Positions 63,745 through 64,000 of a DNA stretch of 64,000 bases are shown piece after piece; position 1 is the first letter of the stretch, and each line of letters starts with the position of its first letter. Location: the NCBI GenBank assembly GCA_949752735.1, contig OX457042.1, positions 32,898,289 through 32,962,288 of the forward strand, given 5' to 3'. Both the position numbers and the translations under genes were made by a program. The stretch comes from Lumbricus terrestris (lineage: Eukaryota; Annelida; Clitellata; Crassiclitellata; Lumbricidae). Under the pieces are notes generated by a model. The model was not told where the DNA came from. It made no database searches and saw only the letters and a program-made list of their open reading frames with translations.

Positions 63745-64000
63745 GTAGAATTAGACATGTAGATAAGAGAATCAGTGTAAATGCAAGGTAAATTACAAGT
63801 ATAGATAAGGTAAAGGTGATACCATTTGAATTATCACAATAGATATTAAATGTTAATGTTGAGTAGGTAGTTGCATAGTTACATAGCTATAGCTAGTGTA
63901 AGTGCTAGTGTAGATGACTGAGTAGTAGGAGTATTATAAGAAGTATGGGTAGTTTTAATAAGGATATTGAAAAGAAAATTTGTAGCAAATTTTAATTTGT
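63745..64000 (+). other. Retrotransposon 3' non-coding region
   Basis: AT-rich, with stops in all frames and many TAG/GTA words. No integrase and no start of a second LTR are recognisable; the window ends here. Confidence 0.5.

Noticed and set aside
56751..64000. Remaining CPQ exons with the S-D-x-G and final His motifs
   Set aside because: Searched for by eye in + frames and not found; the sequence is mariner, unassigned intron and retrotransposon, so they presumably lie beyond the window.

Overview
This is a eukaryotic window, almost certainly from an animal and probably an aquatic invertebrate. It holds a split gene with phase-consistent GT-AG introns, tRNA-type SINEs, LINE 3' ends, many small DNA transposons, a Ty3/gypsy-type retrotransposon and a 26-kb satellite array. 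Nothing bacterial is present. The palindrome TAGGCCTA recurs through the non-coding DNA, but I cannot fix the phylum from sequence alone.

Layout. 1-26170: one uninterrupted satellite array of about 46-bp units, pyrimidine-rich on the + strand, organised into nested higher-order repeats (about 1.65, 1.99, 2.03 and 9.1 kb). 26346-31160: a head-to-tail segmental duplication of about 2.2-2.6 kb carrying CTGT/CTCT microsatellites and a 41-bp perfect palindrome. 31160-40850: gene-poor DNA with decayed LINE pieces, hAT-type MITEs with readable 8-bp target duplications, a 971-bp piggyBac-like element flanked by TTAA, and simple repeats.

40912-56750: the first ten recognisable exons of a secreted M28-family metallopeptidase, an orthologue of carboxypeptidase Q (plasma glutamate carboxypeptidase). 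They give 367 codons in one continuous frame. The exons carry the first metal-ligand His, the bridging Asp and the catalytic Glu-Glu pair. The C-terminal third (remaining Asp and His ligands) is not in the window and must lie beyond 64000. The introns are full of insertions: a 57-bp minisatellite in which every unit carries a consensus 3' splice site, several hAT MITEs, a decayed reverse transcriptase, SINEs, a 2.19-kb element with CACTA-like ends and a decayed gene, and a fold-back maT (DD37D mariner) element. One intron uses a GC donor.

58989-64000: inside the last visible intron lies the 5' part of a Ty3/gypsy-type retrotransposon. It has a 1165-bp 5' LTR, a primer-binding-like site, a Gag with a SCAN-like capsid C-terminal domain, a CCHC knuckle, an aspartic protease and RNase H. 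One in-frame stop separates Gag from the knuckle, and almost all of the RT and integrase are missing. The SCAN-like Gag and the RNase H ending in a stop suggest a Gmr1-like lineage.

The only likely host gene is the peptidase. Everything else reads as repeat or transposon-derived. Coordinates of exons, target duplications and terminal repeats were read by hand; family assignments rest on recalled family motifs and no search was run.
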